Source: JBEBSD01 sp040394475 (lineage in GTDB: Bacteria > Bacteroidota > Bacteroidia > Cytophagales > Spirosomataceae). From it: a stretch of 30,282 nt of DNA. This document shows positions 1-8,293 of this stretch, piece by piece. The DNA is taken from NCBI GenBank assembly GCA_040394475.1, contig JBEBSD010000075.1:1-30282 (forward strand), given 5' to 3'. Made by a program: the position numbers and the translations under genes. Numbering within the stretch: position 1 is the stretch's first letter; each line of letters starts with the position of its first letter. The notes below the pieces were generated by a model, which ran no database searches, was not told where the DNA came from, and was given only the letters and a program-made list of their open reading frames with translations.

Positions 1-1
1 T

Positions 2-811
2 TTTTTCGACATCGGCCCCTGGGGGACAGGGCATCAGCACAACGACAAGCTGCATCTTTCGGTAGTCGCGTACGGAAAGGAGCTGCTGGTTGACGGCGGC
101 CGCTTCGCCTACAGAGGAGAGATCGCGGACAAGTTCAGGCAGTATGCCCTTGGAAGCGCCAGCCACAACGTACTGCTTATTGACGGAAAAGGACAGGCTC
201 CCGGACCGCAGAAAGCGCAGGCGCCTCTGGACTCAAAACACTTCCGCAGTACGGAAGCATACGACTATGCCTGGGGTGACTTCGACCAGTTTAAAGAACT
301 GGAAGGAACATCCGTGCACCAACGGACTTACTTTTACCTGAGAAACAAATTCTGGATCCTGCTCGATAAAGTGTCTACGGACAGGCCCAGGAAAGTGGAA
401 GCACTCTGGCACTGGCACCCTGACAACGAGGTGACCATCGGGCAGGACGGCCAGGTCCGCACCCTCAACGCTAGAGGAAATTTGCTGATTCAGCCCCTGG
501 GAAACATTGGCTGGGAGGTACAGCAGGTCAAAGGACAGGAATCGCCGGTGATCCAGGGCTGGTACAGCGAAGTCTACAACAAAGTCGTTCCCAATACGAC
601 GAGCATCTATACGGCAGAGATTCCGGGCGAACGGGTATTCGGATGGCTGCTCTATCCTTACGAAACACAAGCGCCGCCTGTAAACGCCCGGATCATTTCC
701 CTTGAAAACGATTCGGCGACAATCCGGATAACGCTCCCCGGCGAAGGTCAATGGGACTTACGGCTACCGCTTAACGATACCTCCGGCGTCGAAACGAGCT
801 CAGGCAACTGA
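2..811 (+). CDS. Heparinase II/III-like polysaccharide lyase, C-terminal part (5' end outside window)
   Basis: The reading frame is open from base 2 to the TGA at 809-811, giving about 269 codons; the start lies upstream of the window. The first residues read FDIGPWGTGHQHND, followed by KLHLSVVAYGKELLVDGGRF and SHNVLLIDG. This is the conserved region of the heparinase II/III-like (PF07940) beta-sandwich domain, where the His in GHQHND sits in the active-site region in family members. The rest is beta-strand-rich, as expected for the C-terminal sheet domain of such lyases. In Bacteroidota these enzymes are periplasmic or outer-membrane lyases that cleave uronate-containing polysaccharides by beta-elimination; the substrate cannot be told from this part. 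The HTCS regulator 0.8 kb downstream fits a polysaccharide-utilisation context. The N-terminal alpha-barrel and signal peptide are not visible. Confidence 0.85.
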   Translation, partial: FFDIGPWGTGHQHNDKLHLSVVAYGKELLVDGGRFAYRGEIADKFRQYALGSASHNVLLIDGKGQAPGPQKAQAPLDSKHFRSTEAYDYAWGDFDQFKELEGTSVHQRTYFYLRNKFWILLDKVSTDRPRKVEALWHWHPDNEVTIGQDGQVRTLNARGNLLIQPLGNIGWEVQQVKGQESPVIQGWYSEVYNKVVPNTTSIYTAEIPGERVFGWLLYPYETQAPPVNARIISLENDSATIRITLPGEGQWDLRLPLNDTSGVETSSGN

Positions 812-877
812 TCAGTTACGGGGAGGCCCTCCTATTTCCCGGTGAATACTTGGAAATTACGCTGATTCCTTTAAATT

Positions 878-892
878 TGCAACGACGTTGCA
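878..892. promoter_or_regulatory. Perfect dyad TGCAACgacGTTGCA upstream of the His-rich lipoprotein
   Basis: Two 6-bp arms with a 3-bp spacer form a perfect inverted repeat 19 bp before the ATG at 912. Size and symmetry fit a dimeric repressor operator. The form resembles dyads I associate from memory with Fur/Zur-family regulators in Bacteroidota. Because the gene behind it encodes a histidine-rich lipoprotein, zinc- or metal-responsive control is an attractive inference, but nothing here proves the regulator's identity. Confidence 0.45.
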
Positions 893-911
893 GATATAAA
901 AATTCAGATGC

Positions 912-1316
912 ATGAAAAAATGGAAACTTGCCTTTATGCTATTGGCCGTATCGTGTACCGGTAAATCAAACCGGAAGGCAATCGCGGATAAAGCAAACGC
1001 TGTACACCTGGAGGCCATTGCCTTATATGACGAGGCACATACGCTTCATGATTCACTGAAGCAAGAAGCTCAGGTAAAGATGGATAGCTTGCTTATCGGC
1101 AAACTCGACAGTATTCATGACGTGATGCACGACTGGGAAAAGGGGCTTTATGAAGTTCCGGGATACGAACACAGTCATAGTGACCATGACCACAAACATG
1201 AACACAAATCCGTTCCCAACATGACCAATGAGTCGATGCTCGACTATCAAAACAACGCCAAAGAAGCCATCTCCGAAATAAAAGAGGCGCTGCAGCATCT
1301 GGGTCGCCCGGATTGA
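912..1316 (+). CDS. Small histidine-rich lipoprotein, possible metal binder
   Basis: A 134-aa protein starting MKKWKLAFMLLAVSCTG: a short signal peptide ending in a lipobox-like AVSC, so probably a lipoprotein anchored at Cys15. The mature part is helical and charged. It carries a histidine-rich stretch around residues 94-106 (HSHSDHDHKHEHK), a typical transition-metal-binding composition. Helical stretches before and after (LLIGKLDSIHDVMHDWEK; NAKEAISEIKEAL) resemble Bacteroidota lipoproteins often mis-annotated as 'viral A-type inclusion protein'. The ATG at 912 is preferred because it yields the signal peptide at once. The gene is monocistronic, with a dyad upstream and a terminator-like hairpin right after the stop. 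Metal handling is inferred from composition only. Confidence 0.7.
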   Translation: MKKWKLAFMLLAVSCTGKSNRKAIADKANAVHLEAIALYDEAHTLHDSLKQEAQVKMDSLLIGKLDSIHDVMHDWEKGLYEVPGYEHSHSDHDHKHEHKSVPNMTNESMLDYQNNAKEAISEIKEALQHLGRPD

Positions 1317-1339
1317 GGCGGCGGCCCGCCCTTATTTTT
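1317..1339 (+). terminator. Probable Rho-independent terminator of the His-rich lipoprotein
   Basis: Immediately after the TGA, GGCGG pairs with CCGCC across a 4-nt loop and is followed by CTTATTTTT. The stem is short but all G-C, and the T-rich tail is in the right place. Confidence 0.5.
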
Positions 1340-1583
1340 GTATTACTTACTGGCAGAAAAAATCCGCAGTGATTTTGCCCGTGTTTGGGTTAAACAGAAG
1401 CCTTCTCATCTTTCAACCCTGAACCGGCGACTTTAAAAAAATTAATGGCCGGGCAGTTTTTTTTTCAGAATATTGTGATTTCCTTAGCTAACCGGCAGCC
1501 GTACACCTGGAGAGACCATATACGTCGTCTGTTTGCAAGGTATGTTGCGAAACATTCGCCTGTCCTGAGTTAAGCATTGATTA

Positions 1584-4500
1584 ATGACTACCAGCAAGAG
1601 TATCCTGATTTGTCTGATTTGCACAATCACTTTTTTCACCAAAACACCGGGGCAATCATTCAAAAGTATCACCGAAGTTGACAATGAACCCATTGGCGGA
1701 ATCTTCGGAATTACCCAGGGCAAGGATGGCCTGATGTGGTTTGGCTCGACAAGCGGCCTGATCCGCTACGACACCCGAACGCTGAGGTGCTTCCGGGACG
1801 ACGCCAAGGGAAATCCGATTCTTGCCGACATCAAGGACGTTCACTGTGATTCACAGGGCAACATTTGGGCCGGAACTGCCACCGGACTGACTCTTTACAA
1901 TCCTGACCTGCATAGCTATAGGCATTTCAAACACGATTCGACGCAAGTTAATTCGCTATCGAGCGATTACGTCAGTTGTATTACGGAAGACCACACAAAA
2001 CAACTCTGGCTGGGAACACGGCACGGGCTCACCCGGATTGTCACCGATCAGGGCGTGATCAAACTATCACGTCATCTGCAGGATGAATTCAACGGAGATG
2101 CTTTGAACATACAATGCCTCACTTCCGGCAAAGACGGCAACCTCTGGCTCGGAACCGGTGACGGGCTCATTGCCATGCAGGTGACGGGCGGCAAGCCCCG
2201 GCTGTACCGGATGCCGTTAACAAAAAAGGGTACGCAGTCCAATGAATTCAATGCCATTTATGCGGCTGAAAATGGAACGGTCTGGCTGGGCCGCAGTAGC
2301 GGCGGGCTCGTTGGATTCGACCCGGACACGGAAAATTTCAGGATCATTGAAACGCTTGCAACCTCCGGAGGCGAGCTTCCCAAAATCAAAAAAATCGTGT
2401 CGGATAGCAAGGGTAAACTTTTGTTGGCGACCTCATCCGGGCTGGCCCATTTCGACCCGCTCACCGGGGATACGGATTGGTATGTCAATCAGCCCGGGAA
2501 TCCCAACAGCCTGCCTGAAAATTCGCTGTTTGCGATGTACCGGGACAGGCAGGGCGGACTTTGGCTGGGATCTTATTATAACGGAATCAGTTACTTTCAC
2601 TTCGACTCTCCGCGGTTCCGGCCCTGGCCATTTACTCCCGGCGATCCGCGAGGTAAGTCTTTTGTCAATGCATGGATAGGCAAAAGCAGAACGGATCGCA
2701 TGTGGAGCGTTTCCGATGCTATCGACAAACTGCTTCTTTTCGATTCCAACGGCAAAAACTCGTCGACTTTTCCCCTTACACTAGACCCGCAAGCAGATTA
2801 CTTCTCGTTTTATGTAGACCAGCAGGATGTGCTTTGGGCCGGCGGAAATACTGTTTTGACCAGTTATGATACCCGGAAAGGAACCTACCGCCATTATCCC
2901 TTCACGATACCCGGTCAAGCCAACCCGTTAAAAGGAAGAACGTACAAGATAACCGAAGACAGCTATGGGCACTTCTGGGTCGGAGGAGCCTATGGATTGC
3001 TCTTGTTTGATAAACAGAAGGGTACATTCGTCAAGGATACGACCGTAAGTTACACGGCAACAATTTTTGAGGACTCTCACCGTACTATCTGGATAGGAGG
3101 CCATAAAGGGCTTTACCGGATAACGCCGGAGGCTGCCGACGCTCCCCGACCCGTAGTAGAAAAAATACAATCAACGACCGATCTTGTCATTGCCTGGCGC
3201 ATCAATGAGGACCGGTCGGGAAAAATATGGGCGGCCTGCCACACTCAGCTTTTATCCTACAACCCGGAAAGTAATCAGTTTGAGCTCAATACGGATGTTC
3301 CCCGGGAAGCTGCCCTGGATGTTGTGCCGGACAACCAGGGCTATATCTGGATCAATGTCTCCTCCAGGCTGTACCGGTATCACCCGGAAAACAGGACGCT
3401 TCAATCTTACGGCTACCAGGACGGCTTACCGGCAAAAGGAATTTTAATGCAGGGCGCCGGCACCATGGACAAGGACGGCAATCTCTATTTCGTTACCAAT
3501 GAGGGCATGTTCACATTTGATCCGGCAGCGATCTCTATTGCAGACCAAACGTCTCCCATTATTCTCAGTTCTCTGAAACTGTATAACAAAGAAATAAGGA
3601 CAGCCGACAGCACCGGGCTTCTGACCGAACCGCTTGCAAAAACAAAAGAGATTACATTCAGACATGACCAAAGCATTTTTACACTTGATTTTGCCCTTCT
3701 GGATTACGTACGGTCAGATCTCAACAAGTATGCCTACAAAATAGACGGTATTGACAAGGATTGGAACTACGTTAAGATACCTACCGCTACTTATACGAAC
3801 CTGCCTCCAGGGAGCTATCTTTTCGAGGCAAAAGCGGCTAACGGGGACGGCATCTGGATGCAGGAGCCGCTGCAGGTAAAAATCACTGTACTGCCCCCCT
3901 GGTGGAAAACATGGTATGCCTACCTGGGCTACCTGCTCCTGCTCGCGGCAATGGTTTACGCCGTCACCCGGTTTTTCTGGATCCGAAGTTCGTTCAGAAA
4001 GGAGAATGCATTGAACCAGGCTAAACTTGACTTCTTCACCAATATATCGCACGAAATCAGAACACACCTTTCGCTGATCAGCGGGCCATTGGAACAGGCC
4101 TATCAGCAATCGACCGAAGGGAAGAGTAATGAAAATTTTCTTAATTACGCGAGAAACAGCTCCGACAGGCTGATGCTGCTGGTCAATGAACTGCTCGATT
4201 TCCGTAAAATCCAGGGCGGCGGCGTCAGGCTGCAAGTGCGTGAACATGATGTGGTCAGGATTGTCCAAAGCGTTATTGCGGCATTCGAGCACGTTGGAAA
4301 GGACAAGGAGATAGAGACGTCGCTCCTCTGTCCGGATACACCTGTGCTGCTATGGTTCGATATCGCCCAGATGCAGAAGGTCTTTTACAACCTGCTGGGC
4401 AATGCCTACAAGTTCACGCCTGACGGCGGTAAGATCGTGGTGCGCATTACGGAAACGTCCAATGAAGTAACGATTGCCGTAGAAGATAACGGGAAAGGAA

Positions 4501-5573
4501 TGGCCGCTGAACATTTGCGGAAGCTGTTTACCTACTTTTACCAAGCAGATTCCGAAAAACCGGGCTACGGGATCGGGCTTGCAATGTCAAAGAGCATAGT
4601 CGGGCAGCATCACGGGTACCTCGCGGCTGAGAGCCATCCCGCCACCGGATCGTCGCCGGGCCGTACCGTACTGACCATACGCATGCTGCGGGAAAACCGG
4701 CACTTTTCACCCGATCAGCTTGCCGCGAAAAGTGGCGATTTTGGAGGGAGCATGCTGGCTGAAACACTTGCAATGCCTGCCGGCAACAACATCGCGCATT
4801 CAAAACAACGCAACACCATCCTGCTCATCGAAGACAACGACCAGTTGCGTATATTTATCCGGGAGCTTTTCGAGGGGAAATTCAACATACTGGAGGCAGC
4901 GAATGGACTGCGCGGAATGGAGCTGGCCAAAGAACATATTCCTGATATCATCCTATCCGACATCATGATGCCGGGCATGAACGGCCTGGAAGTATGCAAC
5001 GGCTTAAAAAACAACACGGCGACCGGACACATACCGGTCCTGCTGCTGACGGCGAGGGCCCAGAACGAACAAATCATTGAAGGACTCACCTCGGGTGCAG
5101 ACGACTACCTTATCAAGCCGTTCGATCCCAGAATCCTTCAGCTAAAGATCAGTAACCTGATCCGGGTAAGGGACGAGTTGAAAAAGCGCTACCGGCAGTC
5201 GATGCTGGCAGATCAGGAAACCGGCGACAATATTGCCGAGGATATCAACCAGGCATTTATCGCCAAGCTCAGGGTGCTGGTCATCGAAAACATGTCCAAC
5301 TCCGGCTTTGGTGTCGACGAACTGGCCGTACAGGCAGGGATGAGTATGTCTGTATTGTACCGGAAAATGCGGTCACTGACCGGCATGACCGTCAATGAAT
5401 TTCTGAAAACCATCCGGCTCAACGAAGCCAAAAAGCTGCTGGAATCAGGCGTTTACCACGTGAGCGAAGTAGCCACGATCATCGGGTTTGAGGACGCCAA
5501 ATATTTTAGCAAGGAGTTCAGAAAGGTATTCGGCAAAACGCCCAACGATATAAAAAAACGAATACCGGGCTGA
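1584..5573 (+). CDS. Hybrid two-component system regulator (HTCS) with AraC-type output domain
   Basis: A 1329-aa single-polypeptide sensor, kinase and regulator. After an N-terminal signal sequence (about residues 1-23, ending TKTPGQS), about 640 residues carry repeated DGLMWFGSTSGL / GNIWAGTATGLTLYN-type beta-propeller units (Reg_prop). A Y_Y_Y domain follows at about 700-770 (KYAYKIDGIDKDWNYV). One membrane segment lies at about 773-800 (WYAYLGYLLLLAAMVYAVT). The HisKA box is NISHEIRTHLSL with phospho-acceptor His823, and the ATPase has N-box NLLGNAYKFTPDGG, DNGKG and GYGIGLA. The receiver carries LIEDND, Asp1126 in LSDIMMPGMNG, and Lys in LIKPFD. The end is an AraC-type double HTH (about 1235-1329). 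HTCS proteins sense periplasmic oligosaccharides and activate polysaccharide-utilisation genes. The neighbouring heparinase-like gene is a possible target. The residue after 'HEIRT' is His828 rather than the usual Pro. Confidence 0.95.
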   Translation: MTTSKSILICLICTITFFTKTPGQSFKSITEVDNEPIGGIFGITQGKDGLMWFGSTSGLIRYDTRTLRCFRDDAKGNPILADIKDVHCDSQGNIWAGTATGLTLYNPDLHSYRHFKHDSTQVNSLSSDYVSCITEDHTKQLWLGTRHGLTRIVTDQGVIKLSRHLQDEFNGDALNIQCLTSGKDGNLWLGTGDGLIAMQVTGGKPRLYRMPLTKKGTQSNEFNAIYAAENGTVWLGRSSGGLVGFDPDTENFRIIETLATSGGELPKIKKIVSDSKGKLLLATSSGLAHFDPLTGDTDWYVNQPGNPNSLPENSLFAMYRDRQGGLWLGSYYNGISYFHFDSPRFRPWPFTPGDPRGKSFVNAWIGKSRTDRMWSVSDAIDKLLLFDSNGKNSSTFPLTLDPQADYFSFYVDQQDVLWAGGNTVLTSYDTRKGTYRHYPFTIPGQANPLKGRTYKITEDSYGHFWVGGAYGLLLFDKQKGTFVKDTTVSYTATIFEDSHRTIWIGGHKGLYRITPEAADAPRPVVEKIQSTTDLVIAWRINEDRSGKIWAACHTQLLSYNPESNQFELNTDVPREAALDVVPDNQGYIWINVSSRLYRYHPENRTLQSYGYQDGLPAKGILMQGAGTMDKDGNLYFVTNEGMFTFDPAAISIADQTSPIILSSLKLYNKEIRTADSTGLLTEPLAKTKEITFRHDQSIFTLDFALLDYVRSDLNKYAYKIDGIDKDWNYVKIPTATYTNLPPGSYLFEAKAANGDGIWMQEPLQVKITVLPPWWKTWYAYLGYLLLLAAMVYAVTRFFWIRSSFRKENALNQAKLDFFTNISHEIRTHLSLISGPLEQAYQQSTEGKSNENFLNYARNSSDRLMLLVNELLDFRKIQGGGVRLQVREHDVVRIVQSVIAAFEHVGKDKEIETSLLCPDTPVLLWFDIAQMQKVFYNLLGNAYKFTPDGGKIVVRITETSNEVTIAVEDNGKGMAAEHLRKLFTYFYQADSEKPGYGIGLAMSKSIVGQHHGYLAAESHPATGSSPGRTVLTIRMLRENRHFSPDQLAAKSGDFGGSMLAETLAMPAGNNIAHSKQRNTILLIEDNDQLRIFIRELFEGKFNILEAANGLRGMELAKEHIPDIILSDIMMPGMNGLEVCNGLKNNTATGHIPVLLLTARAQNEQIIEGLTSGADDYLIKPFDPRILQLKISNLIRVRDELKKRYRQSMLADQETGDNIAEDINQAFIAKLRVLVIENMSNSGFGVDELAVQAGMSMSVLYRKMRSLTGMTVNEFLKTIRLNEAKKLLESGVYHVSEVATIIGFEDAKYFSKEFRKVFGKTPNDIKKRIPG

Positions 5574-5682
5574 TACAGCACCTTCGTGTCAAAAAATATT
5601 CCTATCCTTACAACCAAAATTCCTATCCGGGAATCCTATACGTATCAGTTCACCCTATTCTTATAAAATCAATGACACTTAT

Positions 5683-6306
5683 ATGGATACCGAAAAAAAT
5701 GCCCGCTCTTTCATCTGTCTGTCATTCATAATAGGATTGATTATCCTCGGGTGTGGCTCAAAAGACGTTGTTCCCCCCATGGAAGAGACTTTCGGAGAAG
5801 GAGACTTATACCTCTGGGGAGGGATGAGCGGGGGCGAAAAAATCTACCTGAACCTGGATCCGCACAGGCGGTTGTACAGGCTTGAAAATGCCGGTGACGC
5901 CGGCGAAATTAGCAATGAGATGAAAAGCCGGTCACCAAAGATAAGTATTCAGGTGAAACCCATGGGTGAAAATTCTTTCCTTCTGATCACCAGGGACGAC
6001 GCTTCTGTCGACTTCCCCGATTCGGAAAAAATAAAATTCCAGGCGCCCGTTTATACTTCAAAGAAAACAGGGTTTACCTATTTTTTCGATGGTATAATTA
6101 TTTTAAGACCCAAGGAGGGCACAACCATTGAAGAAATTTTGGAAAGGGAACCGGAGACGACGCTTGTAAAAAGCCTATTGGGGGGCACTCATTTTCTCGC
6201 TGTTGAAAACGGCGATAAGGTATTAAACATTGCCAACCGGATTTATGAGAGCGGATTGGCCGGATTCTCTCATCCCAATTATCTGCTACCCGTTGTATTG
6301 CACTGA
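5683..6306 (+). CDS. Lipoprotein resembling a stand-alone subtilase (S8) propeptide
   Basis: A 207-aa protein with a hydrophobic leader and a lipobox-like LGC at about residues 22-24 (FIIGLIILGCGSK), so probably a lipoprotein. The C-terminal half reads like the propeptide of Bacteroidota S8 peptidases. There is a strand with a Lys/Pro turn (GIIILRPKEGTTIEEIL), then THFLAVENGDKVLNIANRIY and ESGLAGFSHPNYLL, which matches the usual 'AN.LYESGL..F.HPNF' propeptide end. It stops 5 residues later, where the catalytic domain would normally begin. It is either a genuine free-standing propeptide-like inhibitor or chaperone, or the 5' remnant of a protease gene. I see no Asp/His/Ser catalytic motifs downstream, and the sequence after the stop is gene debris. 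It follows the HTCS by 109 bp in the same direction. Confidence 0.6.
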   Translation: MDTEKNARSFICLSFIIGLIILGCGSKDVVPPMEETFGEGDLYLWGGMSGGEKIYLNLDPHRRLYRLENAGDAGEISNEMKSRSPKISIQVKPMGENSFLLITRDDASVDFPDSEKIKFQAPVYTSKKTGFTYFFDGIIILRPKEGTTIEEILEREPETTLVKSLLGGTHFLAVENGDKVLNIANRIYESGLAGFSHPNYLLPVVLH

Positions 6307-6446
6307 CATCCGTGTTGATTTGCCTATAGTAGCCGTGGGAGTATAGTACTGTGCCTGCCTCACGAATCTCCAAACGGGCAAAGCGATCCCGCCGCCAGGA
6401 GTCCCCCGTTTTATCGCCGATGCGCACACTGTTGGCGATAGAGTGA

Positions 6447-6701
6447 GAGACTATAGAAAGCATCATCCATACCGATCCCTCATGCTGCCGTAAACGGCCT
6501 GTTTGCCTTCCTGAAGCGGACATTTTACACCATTCTTCGTGGCTGAAAGAAAACCGGGGATACACACGCAACACGGGGTTCTATTTGACCGGAAATGCAA
6601 AATCCGTAGCAACCCTGAAAAAACAGCTGACGGATACGGGTATCCCAAACAGAAGGATCCATACAGAACCTTACTGGACGGAAGGGAAAGCAGGACTCTG
6701 A
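6447..6701 (+). pseudogene. Siderophore-interacting protein (SIP) family, C-terminal remnant
   Basis: The frame with codons at 6540, 6543 and so on is open from 6447 to the TGA at 6699-6701 and reads, near its end, WLKENRGYTRNTGFYLTGNA, KSVATLKKQL, then EPYWTEGKAGL-stop. This matches the C-terminus of the intact SIP protein of this window at 16905-17615 (SEWKTASYVLLGNAKSVQTF ... GYWLEGKKGL) in order, spacing and final residues. The N-terminal FAD- and NAD(P)H-binding parts are missing, and no in-frame start with a full domain exists. It is therefore a 3' gene fragment of a different SIP paralogue. Its stop is followed directly by another 3' fragment, marking a deletion or recombination junction. 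Confidence 0.65.
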
Positions 6702-7171
6702 TCCTAGTGCTCGCCAAGCGTCCCGGCGGCGATTTCATAGTCATCATCGAAGGTGTTCTGATGTATTTCAATGAAGCCGATAACAGGTTTGCCTTGACCG
6801 AATTAGCCAAAAGATTTGCAGGTGCTGAGCTCCATTTCGATATGCTTAACAAATGGATGAACAGGCAATCCAAAATGCACGACACGGTAAGCAAGACCAG
6901 CGCAACATTCAAATTCGGCAGTGATGATGATAAAGAAATGGAGAAATGGCATCCGTGGTTAAAACATCAGCGGACCTACCTGTTCAATGAGTTTAAGGGC
7001 TGGCGGAGAATGGGGTTGGTTTTATCGACGCTGATGAGCATTGTCCCGGTCCTGAAAACGTCCGCTCGCGCAATGGTGTATGCAATCAAGGGAGCAGATA
7101 GTTTCGTCGGCGAGGGGTCCGTTCAGCATCGGATTACATTACCGAGAGAATCCGGCATTGTTTTTGAGTGA
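6702..7171 (+). pseudogene. LCMT-type SAM-dependent methyltransferase, C-terminal remnant
   Basis: From about 6704 the frame reads LAKRPGGDFIVIIEGVLMYF then NEADNRFALTELAKRFAGAE and HFDMLNKWM, through to the TGA at 7169-7171. 'IIEGVLMYF' followed by a helix and 'LHFDML' is the typical post-motif segment of the leucine carboxyl methyltransferase-like family (PF04072). That family usually runs to 260-300 aa, with the SAM-binding GxGxDTR motif in the N-terminal half. Here only about 155 C-terminal residues are present and no SAM-binding motif precedes them; the upstream sequence belongs to the SIP fragment in another frame. A start codon exists further up in this frame (6539), but it translates the SIP fragment out of frame, so a functional enzyme is unlikely. 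Confidence 0.6.
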
Positions 7172-7308
7172 TTCTGTATTTTCGGTACCAATTCTCAACA
7201 GTAGGGCAAAGCTCAAAAAAGAAAGGTACCTTCATTGTCGGCAGCGTGCTTCTTTTGATTCTTGCGAAGGCGCCTTTAAATGGTTTTACAATGAAAACAT
7301 GAAATCAT

Positions 7309-8226
7309 ATGGATCGTATTAAATTCATCCTTTCGCTTTTAAAGGAAAGCTTTTCAGCTTTTATGGAAGACAATGCGCTCAAACTGAGCGCCGCCCTGTC
7401 TTACTACACCGTATTCTCACTGGCTCCCATGCTCCTGTTGATTATATCGATGGCGACTATCTTTTTGGGCGACGAAGCGTTTGAAGGCGAGCTGTTCGCC
7501 CAGATCAACGGGTTGGTAGGTAAACAGGCAGCTGCTCAGCTTCAGGAGCTGATTAAAAATACCGCAATAAGCAATAAGTCCACTACAGCGGCAATTATCG
7601 GCGGAGGCACTCTGCTGATCGGGGCTACGGGGGTATTTGCAGAAATTCAGGATTCAATCAATTATATCTGGTCAATAAAATCCAAGCCCCGGAAAAGCTG
7701 GCTTCAATACCTCAAAAACAGGCTGTTGTCTTTTTCACTGATCATTACCCTGGGTTTTTTACTCATCGTCTCGCTGGGGGTCAATACGTTGGTCGATCTG
7801 CTGAGCAACAGGCTGGAACATTATTTTCCTGATCTGTCGGTCATTTTGCTTTCAGTGCTGAATACAGGGGTTGTTCTTCTCATCATCGCTACACTCTTCA
7901 CCGTTATTTTCAAGGTGCTGCCTGACGGGCGTCTCCGATGGAAAGAGTGTATGGTCGGGGCTGCTTTTACGGCGGTATTGTTTGCAATCGGAAAATTTGC
8001 AATCAGTTTTTATCTCGGCACGTCTGACCTGGGAGCTACGTATGGAGCATCTGCGTCCATTGTGATCCTTCTTACCTGGGTATATTACTCTTCGATCATC
8101 CTGTATTTCGGCGCCGAGTTTACAAAGGTTTACGCCAAATCGGATGGTACTGCAATTTCACCCAACGAGCATGCCGTTCTCATCGTCCGGAAAGAGGTCG
8201 AGCGCCCGGATTCTGACGGGGCCTGA
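7309..8226 (+). CDS. YihY/virulence factor BrkB family membrane protein
   Basis: A 305-aa protein with about six predicted membrane helices. The N-terminus contains ALKLSAALSYYTVFSLAPM, the family's signature, in which an amphipathic segment leads into the first helix. Helices follow at about residues 30-50, 90-115, 140-165, 180-205, 215-235 and 245-270 (GASASIVILLTWVYYSSIIL, then FGAEFTKVYA). That closing motif and the overall length of about 300 aa are typical of YihY/UPF0761 (PF03631). The family, once wrongly called RNase BN, has no settled function. The short cytoplasmic tail is acidic and basic mixed. It is transcribed alone, towards the convergent metallophosphoesterase gene; no clear promoter was recognised. 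Confidence 0.93.
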   Translation: MDRIKFILSLLKESFSAFMEDNALKLSAALSYYTVFSLAPMLLLIISMATIFLGDEAFEGELFAQINGLVGKQAAAQLQELIKNTAISNKSTTAAIIGGGTLLIGATGVFAEIQDSINYIWSIKSKPRKSWLQYLKNRLLSFSLIITLGFLLIVSLGVNTLVDLLSNRLEHYFPDLSVILLSVLNTGVVLLIIATLFTVIFKVLPDGRLRWKECMVGAAFTAVLFAIGKFAISFYLGTSDLGATYGASASIVILLTWVYYSSIILYFGAEFTKVYAKSDGTAISPNEHAVLIVRKEVERPDSDGA

Positions 8227-8293
8227 GCGCACGTCCGCACCGGAAAAACAGGTTACCTCCAATTGGTTTCCTGCCAGATAGCAGGACGCCTGG

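Noticed and set aside
6098..6574. Minus-strand open frame of 158 codons
   Set aside because: It runs antisense through the end of the propeptide-like gene and the SIP fragment, and its translation shows no recognisable domain.
6539..7171. A single 210-aa gene
   Set aside because: Its first about 55 codons are an out-of-frame reading of the SIP fragment; only the later part is methyltransferase-like.
8265..8290. Bidirectional terminator between the YihY and phosphoesterase genes
   Set aside because: A 6-bp hairpin is present, but neither strand has a T-run after it, so it cannot be supported as intrinsic terminator.
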